Source of the DNA: Opisthocomus hoazin
Taxonomy: Eukaryota > Chordata > Aves > Opisthocomiformes > Opisthocomidae
NCBI RefSeq assembly: GCF_030867145.1
Contig: NC_134454.1
Location: 72,336,308-72,400,307 of the forward strand
Direction of reading: 5' to 3'
DNA: 64,000 nt
A model generated the notes under the pieces. It did not search any database and was not told the DNA's origin. It saw only the letters and a program-made list of their open reading frames with translations. Of this stretch, positions 38,961-50,998 are shown piece by piece (position 1 is the first letter of the stretch; every line of letters begins with the position of its first letter). The position numbers and the translations under genes are program-made.

Positions 38961-40169
38961 ACAAGGGTTACTCATCACACGGTTTAAGGTAGATTTCATA
39001 TTTATTTAAATATTTATCAAGTACTCAAAAATGTATTACACTTGAGCATACAAAATGAATCCAGTTTCTAATCAAGATGATTGAAATCATTGTATTAGAC
39101 TTTTAACATTTTTTTTAATGTTCTCTATACTGTCGAAATGGTTTGAGCTTGCTCAGGGTGGGCTGAGATGGTGGGGAGAGAGAAAGAAGAAGGTTACGTT
39201 AAGAAAACATTAGGGTTTGAAGTAACTGTCATGCAAACCAACTTGTCTTTGTCAGACTGAAAATCTCTGTATATTCCAGTTGTTAAGACTTTTTTAAAGC
39301 TAGCCTTTGTCTTGTGCTGGCCGGGAGCACTAGGGAGCACTTGAATTGGAGCAAAACCAATCCTCTCCCGTGTTTTGTTTAGGTTTGGGGTTTTTTTTTT
39401 CTTCTTCTTCTTTCTACTTTTCCCCAAGAAATCGCCCACGTTTGTAGCTTTCACTACCCTCTCCCCCGCAAATTAAAAAAGGGAGAAAGAGGGAATGAAG
39501 AGATGGAAGTCGACAGAAAATAAGGAACACTATTCGTGCAATTTCATAGCAATATCCCCTCAGAGTAATCCTCCTGCAGCATTTTTTAATTGTTTTGACA
39601 GCAGACACTGATAAATAATGTTCATACTTGACTTGTTAAGCAAAAAGCGTCCCTTTTATCAGGAGCTTATACTTAAAGTACAGGTCACTTCAACAATCTC
39701 AACAACGAGGCTTTGGTATACAGCACTTGCTTTTTATTATTTTTTAAAAATAATAGAGCTCAGCAAAAAGCTTGAGCTCCCAGTTCTTTAGATGTCTTTA
39801 CGTTATGTCAAATCATGCCTAGAGTAATATCATTTTTAAGGGCAAGGGATGGGGGGGAACGACACAAGAGAGTTTCTAACGTTATCGATTGAAAGCTAAG
39901 GCATCCAACTAGCCCTGATATAGTTGTTGAAACGGAAATTTACAAGCTGGTCGTTAATACTTGCAATAAAATATCACACTCCTTTTATTCACTAACGACC
40001 TGCTTTGCATGCAATATTTTATTTCAGGTATTTTAGCTGCTAACTTGTAAATATTTAAAAGAGGGAACTTTGTTCATTATTTAATATTAATATTATTATT
40101 ATTTTCTCTATTCCAAACGCTTATTTAGTGAAATAGTCCTGAAGATATAATAATTCTACATATGGCGCT
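38961..40169. other. AT-rich DNA between CpG island and ISL1 3' UTR; possible extended 3' UTR
   Basis: AT-rich sequence contains further minus-strand AATAAA hexamers (plus-strand TTTATT at 39001-39006, 39733-39738 and 39984-39989). Longer ISL1 3' UTR isoforms could end here, but the window alone cannot show which site is used. No gene is visible. Confidence 0.5.
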
Positions 40170-40175
40170 TTTATT
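40170..40175 (-). terminator. ISL1: Candidate poly(A) signal AATAAA for ISL1
   Basis: TTTATT on the plus strand reads AATAAA on the gene strand, about 1.19 kb after the stop codon. Alternatives lie further downstream at 39984, 39733 and 39001. Confidence 0.4.
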
Positions 40176-40428
40176 TCACATAATATTTAAGAAAAAAAAG
40201 ACAAAACCCACATAGAATTAGACATATAATTCAAAGACCACGGTACAACCTTTTCTTTTTTTTGTTTGTTTTTTTTTGTTGTTGTTTTTTTTCTTCTACT
40301 TCAGAAAACAAAAAAATAGTCAAATGACGTGAAAAGTGGCAAGTCTTCCGATAATAAATAATAAATTACTTCATAATTTTGCAATGCAAGAGCAAACAAA
40401 AAGGGTGGGGTTTTTTTTCTTTTTCTTT

Positions 40429-40508
40429 TTTCTTTTACTATTTTTTTTTTTTTTACTTTTTTCTTTTTGTTTCGAGAGAGAGAGAGAGAGAGAAAGAGAA
40501 AGAGAGAA
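40429..40508. repeat. T-rich and GA simple repeats in the 3' UTR
   Basis: Plus-strand T-rich DNA with a run of 14 T is followed by a GA dinucleotide repeat (40474-40492) and a degenerate AAAGAG extension. On the ISL1 transcript this is a CU-rich tract followed by an A-rich tract. Such pyrimidine tracts can bind PTB-type proteins; whether they do here is unknown. Confidence 0.85.
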
Positions 40509-41363
40509 AAACAGTCGTTTTAACCAATGACTATACACATCTTTGGGGGAGGGGAAGCTTCTTGGACAGACACATTTCAAACACAATCCCGAGACGTTGT
40601 GTGGCAAAATAGAGGTATACCTTGTTGCAATGCTTTTATAAATCGGTTTTTAAAGAGGAATTCAAAAACCTACTTTTAATCGCTTCAGACTTGATAGAGG
40701 GTGGATCTCAACCAAACAAAACCAAATCCTCGCTACAGTACGTGCTAGAAGAGACCCAGGAAACAACCCCTTGTTAAGAGTCAACTAAAAACAACATTGC
40801 AAACCGATGCAGCTCCACCTTCCTGCAATGAATCTTTCAACAATGCAGGGTTAAATCGTCTCTTTCCTGATGATGGAAAACCTACTGGAGCTCCTTTTGG
40901 CAAGGCAATCACCAATATAGAAACAGCACCATTCGGAATGGGAGGGACTGGATAGAAAGTCCCTCTACCTTGGTTTCTCCCTAAGATAAGATGTGCAGTC
41001 AAATAAAAAGATCTTTTTTTCACTTTTTTTTTTGAGATCCACGTGTGTAAATCCTTTACGTTTTGAAAACGTCTTTTTGATCCTCCTCTGATCATTGAAT
41101 AGCGCGGGGTTAGCGCTTTTTTTAGTATTTATTCTAGTAAGATCCCATGATTGTCTTCACAGTGTTGCTACCATATTACCTTGTCTTTTCAAACATGACT
41201 CCGTTCATTTCATGGAGCGGTTCCTTGCTAGGTTCGTTACAGGGTTGTTAAATACTTTTTCCCCCTAAATTTCGGAGTCCAAATGCGATCACTTTCCCAC
41301 TCTCTCCAACAGGGCTGAGGGTAAGGGCAAAACAACAACAACAGAAATCTGAACGAATGTTCC

Positions 41364-41480
41364 TCATGCCTCAATAGGACTGGCCACCATGCTGTTGGGC
41401 GTATCTGGCAGCTGAGAGGACATTGATGCTACTTCACTTCCAGTAGAATTGGAACCGGGTCCTCCTTCCGAAAAATTAAC
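41364..41480 (-). CDS. ISL1: ISL1 coding exon 6 (C-terminus and stop)
   Basis: 117 nt encode residues 312-349, starting [14 protein letters not shown] and ending [10 protein letters not shown], then TGA at 41366-41364. The acceptor is CTGGCAG (41487-41481). The polypyrimidine tract in front of it is an unbroken 30-base T run on the gene strand (plus-strand A at 41489-41518), preceded by CTT repeats. The serine-rich tail is part of the transactivation region. Confidence 0.98.
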
Positions 41481-41488
41481 CTGCCAGG

Positions 41489-41520
<32 letters not shown>

Positions 41521-44500
41521 AGAAGAAGAAGAAAAATAAGAAAAAGCAGCGTTGTTTCAACCGTAACAATCAAAGTAAAGTAGCAGGTAAAGGCAAAAGA
41601 AGAACGCCAAAATAAATACAGAGGCATGCAGCCGAACGGCCTGATACGTCTCCACGGGAGGCTGTGTCACTGTTTGTTGCTTTGTTTAGCTTCCCCACTG
41701 ACTTCACAGGAATCTTCTTCAGGCCTCCGGCCAAGTCACAGAAAAAAAAGCAGGTTAAAAAAAAAAAAAAAAAAAAAGACTGAAAAATCAAGCAAACGAA
41801 CAAACAAACAAACTTATTAATGAGGCCTTCTTCCCTGTCTTGCAGGAGTGGCAATCCCAACAGGATGTTCTAGTCAATTATTTAAGAGCACACGTGTTTT
41901 TTTGACATGAAACTGCAAGGGTACTTTTTTCCCCCTTTTGTGCACATACTAAAATAAACGTGGAAGGAGCATCCAGGAGCAGCAGGCGTTTGAAACAAGC
42001 CATCCTCTTTCATTCGTGATTGGAAGGGGGTGCTATCTCTTTTGAACGAGAGTCAGCTTGATAAAAAAGGTCACACTTCTCCATCCTAATGTGCCCCGCA
42101 GCTCCCGTTCGTTCGGGAGCGGCGTTGGGAAAAGGCACGATCTGAAGGGTGGAGCTTTGCTAATCCAAAAGAATTTCTTTGACACCTATTTAGCTGGCCC
42201 ATCTGGTGATAGAGACGTGCCTCGAACGATCAATGAACTGTCTGTTCCATCCACAGTTCTTTATTTCAACTCTTTTCTGCGTCAGACATTATGTTATGTA
42301 CATATCAATAATTATCTGTCTACCTAATGGTCTGTCTACCTGTATGCGTGTGTATATTTGGACTATCCATCTTCCATTCTGCTTTTTTTTTTTTTTTTTT
42401 ACTTTTCAAGAACTACTCCATACAAAAACTCTCTGCATCAAAGGTTTTTAAATCCTCCTGTTCTCTTAAGGCAGGAGAAGTAAGGCAGCCGAGGGAGATC
42501 AATTTTTCTTGTGTCTGCTTGACAGCTTGATTAAAGCAGGAAAGCAGCTCTAGAGGTAAGATGATGCAAACAGCCCTGGCTGCTGTGCTACAGCTTCCCG
42601 AGTGAGCTTGGTGTGCCAGGGGAGGGAAGCATGCTGCAGCCTGCCACTGGGCAAAAGGAAAGCGAATCCTGCAAGAGAGCATGATACTAAACTGAAAAGG
42701 TCTGAAAAGAGTTCCAGACACAGCTACAAACCTTACTCTTCTGACGCTGCATGTCGAAAAACTGCCCAACAGATCAGAAGGGGGTCTATATGTTAATTCT
42801 TTATCAGTAAACGTTCTTTTGAATTGCTGAGAAAACATCCATAACCTACCTTATTATTTTAAAGATCTGGTTTTAACACATGTAGGCCAGGAAATTGAGT
42901 TAAGGCTGAACTTCTGTCCTTAATTCACCTTGTTGGGCCTAAGTACTGTGGGTGATATGGTCTCATATGAGCTGCCAAATGACGTAGGTGTAAGGAAGTG
43001 AGTTAAGAACAGAATTTATTCTAAAAGATCTGTGTTCTTTCGCCTTAAGGCAGTTTATTACATTGTTTGATTTTTTCACACCAATAGGTACTCGAAATTC
43101 CATTTCCAATGCACAACATTTTGTGTAAGACATATGTATGTAAATATCTGTGTGTGTATATGTATGTAGAGGTAAGAAAGTTTGTATCTAGAGGTGCATG
43201 CTCAAAGCGAGGACTTCAAAAATTTAACTGAGCTATTGGTATTTATGTGACTAAACGAGGGCACAGGCTGACGCTACAGTGGTGTATTTAAAAACCACCC
43301 TGTCACATAAAGGCAAAAGTGGTCCAAAGTGGGGGAGAGGCGAATTTTGGAAGCTGCTTTCATGAATGCAGGTACAACTAAATGACGCTTGATGAAAGCC
43401 TTACTTCTCTGGACAGAGATGCTCCCGGTTTTGAGGACTGTGCAGGCCGAGCTAGTCTCAGACCTCGGTCAGGCCTGACTCCTCTCCCCCTCCGCTCGGC
43501 AAGAGCCCCGCTGTGCACCAAGGTAGGTTTTGCACCAAGCCCTCATCAAACCCGCCCAGTTCGCCGCACTTGCAGGGTGCCGCCGTGCCCACCTTGCAAT
43601 TTCAGGAAAGCCCGGCTAGCCTGGGTTGCTCATCTTTCTGAGGGCACCGGCAGGTTTGGGGACCCCCCCCAGCGCTCTGCCTCGGGCGCGGGCCGCCCTG
43701 CCGCGGCTGGGAACAGACACTTACTAGTTGCTGAAAAGCAGGTTGATCGATGTCACTCTGCAACGCGAAGTCACTCAGTACTTTCCAGGGCGGCTGGTAA
43801 CTCTGCACCTCCACCGGGTTCGCCTGCAAGCCGCCGTCGTGTCTCTCCGGACTGGCAGCCACCATCGGAGTTCCTGTCATCCCCTGGATATTCTGTAAAC
43901 AGCCCAGCAAAAGATGTTAATGAGTTTGGTTAACTTTATTGTGTATAAGCGCTGAGTCAATAAACGGCTTTCTATCTTATCTATACAGTCTCTTGTATTT
44001 GCTTTGTTAATCTGCTGTGAATGTCTTACTCTATTCTGCTCTAGGTCAGCCTATTTCTGCCCGCTGCATTTATCACGGTGGAAGTTTACTTTCTTTCCCT
44101 TTAATCCTCCTATTTCTCTCCAGGCATGCCCCCTCCGCCCCAAGCTTTCTCGAACATGAGCGCCCGGTGTCTCGGCTGCCGACGCACGGCTCGGCACAAG
44201 AAACGGTTAATCGTGCTGCCTTGCCGTTTCTCATCCAGGCTGGTTTTGTTCTGCGTGACCTTAACTGGATCGTATATCCACCGCACGGCAAACCTGGGGT
44301 ACGTCAGTACCGCGCTCTTTCCGAAAAAAAAAAAAAAAAGAAAAGAGAGGAAAAAAAAAATAAAGGAAACCCCAGCCCTCCCAGCACGCCCTGTGGTCCA
44401 GGCACTGTGTACAAAATAACTCCAAGCTTCGAAGAATAGATTGTTCAGGCGAGTTAATAACATCGTGTTTTATTGCATTCCAACAGGGTAAAATGAAACT

Positions 44501-47500
44501 CCTTAAATTCCACTTAACTAGGCAGCCTTATGAATTAATAGTCATTCTCAGGTCAGTCAATATACACAGGGAGAATAACAGACTCTTCCTCAAGTTGACT
44601 AACAACAACGGGGGGGGGGGGGGGGGGAGAAGGAAAAAATTTATCTTAAAAAAATTGAGACATCCAGCTTGCTCTGCTGAACCCAGCGCTTTCCGCTGGT
44701 TTGCATCACACGTGCACATGTCCGCAGAGAATAACTCAGTATATTTCTGCGCAAGAACTACATACATTTTAAATAACCTGTAAAGACGACGGTAATTCCG
44801 AAAACTTTGCTTTGCATTTGTCTTTTTCTATGGTAAGTGCACTGACAAACACACACACACACGTTGTGGTCCATAAAGTGCTAAGAAAATACATCAAATT
44901 TCCCTCCTACTGGTGAGTTTTACTTTTGGGTTTACCCCTGCGTAAAACAATTGAAGAGGGTGAAGAATCGTTTTCCCCTCCAGGAGTCCTTCGCCTCTGC
45001 AACACGAACGTTGCACAAGGCTGGGCTCGTCCAGCCCCGTCAGCTCTCTGCAGAGGAGCTGGTCTGACCTCAGCCCCACCAAAAGACGTGTGTTCCCTTG
45101 AGCCGCCTGTACCGGCTTCTCGCCGTGCTCTGTTTTAATTTCACTGACAGCAGAAGCGAGCGGATAACGGCTACGTCGTATCGTTTTTCTTTGTTTTAAG
45201 GGAGCTCCCGCAAAGCCAAAAGCTCCCGTCAGAACACAGCCCAGGCGCTGCTCCCTGGGAAGCACGCTCAGAGGCAGAAGCCACTTACAGTTTTGTCATT
45301 GGGTTGCTGTTGCTGGAGTTGCTTCATCATGATGCTCCTTTTTTTGTCCTTGCACCGCTTGTTTTGAAACCAAACCCTGATGACCCTCGGGCTAAGGCCA
45401 GTCATTTCTACCAGTTGCTCCTTCATGAGGGCGTCAGGTCTGGGGTTGGCAGCGTAGCAGGTCCTCAAGGTGTGAAGCTGTTTTTCGTTAAGGACAGTCC
45501 GGACTCGGGTGGTCTTCTCGGGCTGCTTGTGGACGTGGGGTCGCAGAGCTGGCTGTCTGGCAGAGATAGGTTCTGCTGTAAGGCAAGGGGAAGGGAGGAA
45601 CAGGATCCCCATGAGTAGGCAGCAGGGAGTCTACAGAGGCTGTGAACCTAAGCTGGTGGGACGGGAGGTGGGGGTGGAGTGGGGGGTGGGCAGGGCGGTG
45701 ATGAACCCTCTTTCAAAGGCCGTTCAAGCAGCCAGGTCTATCGGAGCTCCCGCAGCCTCCGCTGCTTTACGCGCTGGTGGAGTGACAGGACTGACATTTC
45801 TGACTCCACAGACAATTAATTTGCGAAAACAAAACCACCCCCCGAAAACCCTTCACGACAGAAGCTTGAACCTGGATGAGATTTGACAGGGGAGGGCGAG
45901 TTCGCGAAGGTGTGCCTGCGCTAGCAGAGGAGGGGGAGGGTTTCATATGTTTATTTCCTGACAAATCACCCAAACAGATTTCTGGCCTGAAAATTAACGA
46001 AAGAATACTTCTTAAATTAATCATCCTTCGGGTCTGCTTCTTGTACGCCGAATCTAGCTCGGTTTAGCCAGAGGCCGCGATAAGGCGCAGCAGCTCCCGG
46101 CGGTTTGACGCTTCCAACTCGAAGCGAAACGAGCCAAACCCGCTGCACCGTGACCGCGGAGGAAAACCCCGCGGGAGCCCCGTACCCCAGAGCTCGAAGA
46201 CCGGGGTCTGTCTTCGGAAGCGGAGGTGCTAGGTGAATTTATGTGACGAAAAACTTAAAAAAAATGTACGAATCTTTGGCCGATTCTTTAAAAGTGGGAC
46301 AGGCGCAGCAACTCGCGGAAGCTGCCAAGAAACGCAAACCCACGGGCAGCGTCACACCGGGAGCTGGAAGGGTTCGTGTGATTCTGCTGCTCTTCTGTGC
46401 ATTGTGTAGTCGTAGCTGTCTAGCTGTAATTTGACCCAGTCAAGGGAAAAATAAAAACACCAGGGTTTGTTTGTGTTTTGGTCTTTTTTTTTTTTTTTTT
46501 TTCCCCTCTGAAACTCTGGTTAGCCAATGTTCAGAAGTGCTTGCTTTTGTACAGCCGGGTTCCGACTTTCCCGGTTGTAACAGTAAATCAGCTAATGCGG
46601 TGAGGACAATACGCAGGCTTCAAAACGCTAGCGGTGTTGTACCTGCCGACGCGGCACGCCTTTCGCAGCCGTGCGCGGGCACGCCGCGGGGAGCGCGCAC
46701 AGCCCCTCCAAAACCCTGCCGCGTTCAGGCAGGGGGTCGTTTCTCCCTTTATATAGATGTGTCACCTGGGAGCGGCTCAGAAGCGGGAAACCAGCCCGTT
46801 TAAAGATAGTGACGTTTGTAAACAACCTTTGGAGCTGCAGGTGCTGGTGGCCCAGCGCGGCCCGTCCCGCAGCGCGGCCCGTTCCCGCACCCGGGCTCCT
46901 GACGCACCCGCCGAGGGCCGAAAGCGCAGGGGAAAGCTGTGAGCTGGGGCAACCCTGAGCGCGGGGTTTTGGGACGAAATCCTCGCCAAGCCGCACGAAA
47001 CGCCTCGAGAAGGCAGAGTCACTTCAAAAGGCAATTACCGAAGATTAGCTTGTTGACAGTTTTAAATTACGGCCCGTGCACTGGCCCGCGGGCGTGGAGC
47101 CTTGTCCACCCCCGGGCCCGGAGGATCTCTCCTGCGAGGGGCCGCAGACCCTCTCCCCGGGACCGCGGGACCCCACGCAGGCGTCGCGTCCCGCGTGTAG
47201 GGTGTGTGCGTGTCGTCTGTGTCCGTGTCCCGTGTCCCCTCCCCCCCCCCGCCCCGCAGGGAGCCAGGCCGGGCAGCGCCAAACCCCGAGGGTCCTCCGC
47301 GGCGCCGGGAGCGGGGCGGTACCTGCCATCTGCAGTGGCCGGGCGGGGTGCAGGGGGCTGAGGGGGTCCCCGGCCCCCAGGCTGGCCCTCTCCACTACGT
47401 CGTGGTCCGCCCGGCAGAAGAGGCCGTCCTCCCGCAGGGCGAACTCGTCGCCGGGGATGAGCTGGCGGCTGCAGGCCACGCAGCGGAAACACTCGATGTG

Positions 47501-50500
47501 GTACACCTTGGCGCGGGCGCGCATCACGAAGTCGTTCTTGCTGAAGCCGATGCTGCACTTGGCGCACTTGATGCCGTACAACCTGAGCAGGGCCCGGCCC
47601 GGGAGGAAGGGGAAGGGAGGGAGGAGGGAGAGCACGGGAGGGGGGGGAGGGCAGGGCAGGGCAGGGCGTGGGGGTTGGGGGGGGAGAAGAAAGGAAGGAA
47701 AAAAAGAAAGGTTTTCACTCCCGCTCGTGGGCTGCGCCATGGCCCCGCGTAGACGCGCCGCACGCAGCCCGCTGAGTTAAACAAACCTCGAAAATACAGA
47801 AGCCAGAAGAGGAAAGGGGGGATAAAAGGGACTCGCTCGCTGCCGGCGCCCTGATTTCCCACGCCGTAAAAGGCGGTGGGGACCCGGACACACCGGTGGG
47901 CAGGGAGCGGGGGGAGGGGAGGGGAGGGAAGGGGTGGCGGAGGTGGAAGGAGAAACAGGGGGAGAAACAAAAAAAACGACCCCCTTCCTTCCCGAGGAGA
48001 CGCCGACCTCTCCCTCCTGCCCCGGCGCCCGGGCTGCCGCCGGTCCCTGCCCGCTCCCTCCCTCCTCTCGGAGAGGGGACCTGACCCAGCCTGGCCCGGG
48101 GCTGACCCGGACCGCCCTGGGACGCCGGGGAAAGCTGCCAGCCACTCCCCACGCACAAGAGTGCCAGCCTCACCAAATGGTGGGGGTTTTTTTTTGTTTT
48201 CTGTTTTTTTGGCTTTTGTTTTGCGAGGAGCCCACTCCGGACTTCTGCCGCTTGCTGCGCGCCCGGGCTGCCGGCAGCTCGGCGGTGGGGGCGGCTCTGC
48301 CAGCGGCCGGGGCTCTTCCCCTTGCCCTCCCCCACCAGGTCTGGTTCTGTACAACAAGGTAGGCATACACCCCCCACCCCCCCCCCCTTATCTATATACA
48401 CGCTCACATCTGCAGTAGTGCAACCCCCCCCCTCCCCGCCCACCACGAAAAGGCGTTTCGGGTACCTTGACTCGGCAGCTTGCCCCTGCCCCGTCTCCCC
48501 CACCGCGGACGCTCCGGCCCCCCCGGCCAGCAGCGAATGGGAGACTTCTCCCTGACAGCCCCACTCGGCAAACGGGGGGTTCCCGGGGTTTACGAGCCGG
48601 GGTGGGCGGCGGGTGCCTCGTCCCCCGTGGGGGGGAAGGGAGTCAGTTCACCCCGTCGGTGGGCGAACATGGGAAAATGCTCCAGCCCGGGCGCCCGGAC
48701 CTGCGCAGCCCCTGGCTCCTGAGCCGGCCGCCCCGGCACGGAGTAAAATCAACAGCTAGCCGCAAACGCGCGGACACACGCATCCTTGCGCGCGCACGGC
48801 CCGCGGACCTGCAAAAGCTGTTCCTAAAACTGAACTGATACTCCTCATCCCCACGCATTTCCTCAGCGATACGCCTCCTGAGAGACACTGCCCGCGATGT
48901 GTGCTTGTGGGTACGGGTGTTTATTTACACACAACCTCAGCTGCCGCGGCCACAGAGGTGTACTCATCCTCTATCATGAGCTACCTATTTCCGAATTGTA
49001 ACGTTCTGAGAAGAAAAACGAAACAAAACAGCTAAACGGCAAAAGAACAGAGTGATCGCAGAGTGTACACCTTAATAGGTACAGAAGTTGGGGGGGTTGC
49101 CCACATGTCTGACCATTACAGACCGGCTCAGGGTCTAATTCAAAGTCGACTAGCACGTACAGCGCATCTTACTTTAAAAATTGTAGCGACTGAAACGTGT
49201 TCCGTATTAACTTAAAAGAGCTGTAATTTTGTTGTTGTTGTTTAAATTTCGCCCGCTGAGCTCTTGCAGGAGATAAGCCAGCACGTCTCAGTCCAAACGT
49301 TTTCCTTTCATTTGAAATCAGTGAAGGGACAATATTTAAAAGTGCGGCTCCGAAGTGCGTTCAAAAGTAAAGAAATACAAAATTTTAAAAAGTGGGCTGT
49401 TTTTCGCCATGGGAAAACTTTAAGAATAATCTCACAACATGGCTTGAAGGAACGGTCTGCCAATGAATTGTGCACTGGAGAAGGAAAGACTCAAGTACTT
49501 TATTTCAATTCGGAGTTACAAAGAAGCCAGGAAAGATATCTTAGGTGGCTGGTTAAGTACTTGCTCCCCAAACTTTCAGTAAAACAATTACTGCCAGTAC
49601 CTCAGTGTCGCACAAAGTTCTGGCTTGGCAAACCCAGCAGACGACACTGAAACGGATCAGCATGACCCAGCAGCACAAATAATAAGCACGCTCGAAATTC
49701 CTGCTTTGGTTTCTCTGTAGTGTCAGGATTGGCAACTCTCACGTTTTATCAGTTACCAGATTTTAATGTGAGGAAGGAAGCGGTTCCATTATCTAAATAT
49801 ACCCAATTGTTCGCGAACAGATGATGGGCAATTTGATCTGCTCTGTCTAATTCATCAGTACAGATAAGATAAGAAAGAAAAGGCAGCCAGATATCACCAA
49901 AGGGGTTAATATTTAAAAAGATTAAATGTCAGTTATTTTAGCAAAGAAACATTTCGGTCTAGGTTTTACCCTCCACATAAAAGTACCCTTCATTCTGAAG
50001 AAAACTTGAGTTTTGTTTTTGTTTTTCTTTATCTTTCTTTTTTTTTTGTTGTTGTTGTTTTTGATAGGCCTGGTTTAAATAGTTGTTTGTTTTGTTTTTG
50101 TTTTGGGTTTGGTTTTTTTTTTCGCGTGTATTTATTTTTACCGCATACTTGCTCGAAGTGCCTTTCTTATGAATGCCACTATGTCTTTGCAAAGACTCAG
50201 AGAGACGCGTTTCTCACATCTTGTTAAAAAGCGATCAGGTCCTTGTTGCCCACAATAGCTACACCACCGAACATATTCTCCATTACCTACGATTTCCCAC
50301 TTTGTTAGGATCACAGGATGCATTGCCAAAGTCCTCAGGAGGGTCCCACACGGTCGCTAGCTGTTCCCGAACGCGGTTTTGTTTATACAGAAATTTACAT
50401 TTGAATCTGTGGAAGAGAAAATTTGACGGCTCTAACTTTTCTTCCTCGCCTGTCTATCTATTGGGAAATCACTTAAAAACATACCAGGTTGTCTTTTCAC

Positions 50501-50960
50501 CCTCTTTCTCACAATTTTTCATCTTCCTGCCTCTGTCAGTTTTATATGACAAACAGATAAATAAATAGATAAATAAAAGCAATCTCACCGAAGAATTAAA
50601 CAACGTAAATGGCGTACCTGATATAATCTCTTTTACAGTAGGTTTTGCCATCCCTAACAAAGCACGTACAGGTCTCGTCCAAATACTGATTACACTCTGC
50701 ACACTTCAAACACGCCGCGTGCCATTCCAAATCCGGCGAAACCCTCAGAATATACTGATCGTGAATCTGATTGCCGCAACCGACACATAGGGAAATCAGG
50801 CGTTTTTCTGAAATGAAAATAAATACATGATTGACTAACCGTTTGCTCTCCTACAGAGATAAACACACTTTTAGTGTCGTTCACTTATAGGGCGTACTCT
50901 GGGAGCGGTTTTTTGTTTGTTGTGGTTTTTTTTTCTTCTTCTTTTTTTCTCTCTCTCTCT

Positions 50961-50998
<38 letters not shown>

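Larger units (their letters stand above)
40170..41363 (-). other. ISL1: ISL1 3' UTR (approximate extent)
   Basis: The sequence directly follows the ISL1 stop codon at 41364. The first good poly(A) hexamer well downstream is AATAAA on the minus strand at 40175-40170, giving a UTR near 1.2 kb, close to what is known for ISL1 in other vertebrates. The UTR would contain a CT-rich tract on the transcript (plus-strand GA repeat at 40474-40492) next to A-rich tracts, and several AU-rich stretches. AU-rich 3' UTRs usually confer regulated mRNA stability. The exact end needs transcript data. Confidence 0.55.

Noticed and set aside
43382..43933. 183-codon plus-strand frame across ISL1 exon 5
   Set aside because: It is the antisense of a verified exon plus intron sequence, with no homology of its own.
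45304..45618. Plus-strand frame antisense to the homeodomain exon
   Set aside because: Shadow of the strongly constrained minus-strand coding exon.
47045..47740. 231-codon minus-strand frame treated as an intact single-exon gene
   Set aside because: It is ISL1 exon 3 read through both flanking introns; only 47323-47582 is coding.
50006..50227. 73-codon plus-strand frame rich in Phe
   Set aside because: Translation of T-rich low-complexity DNA in intron 2.
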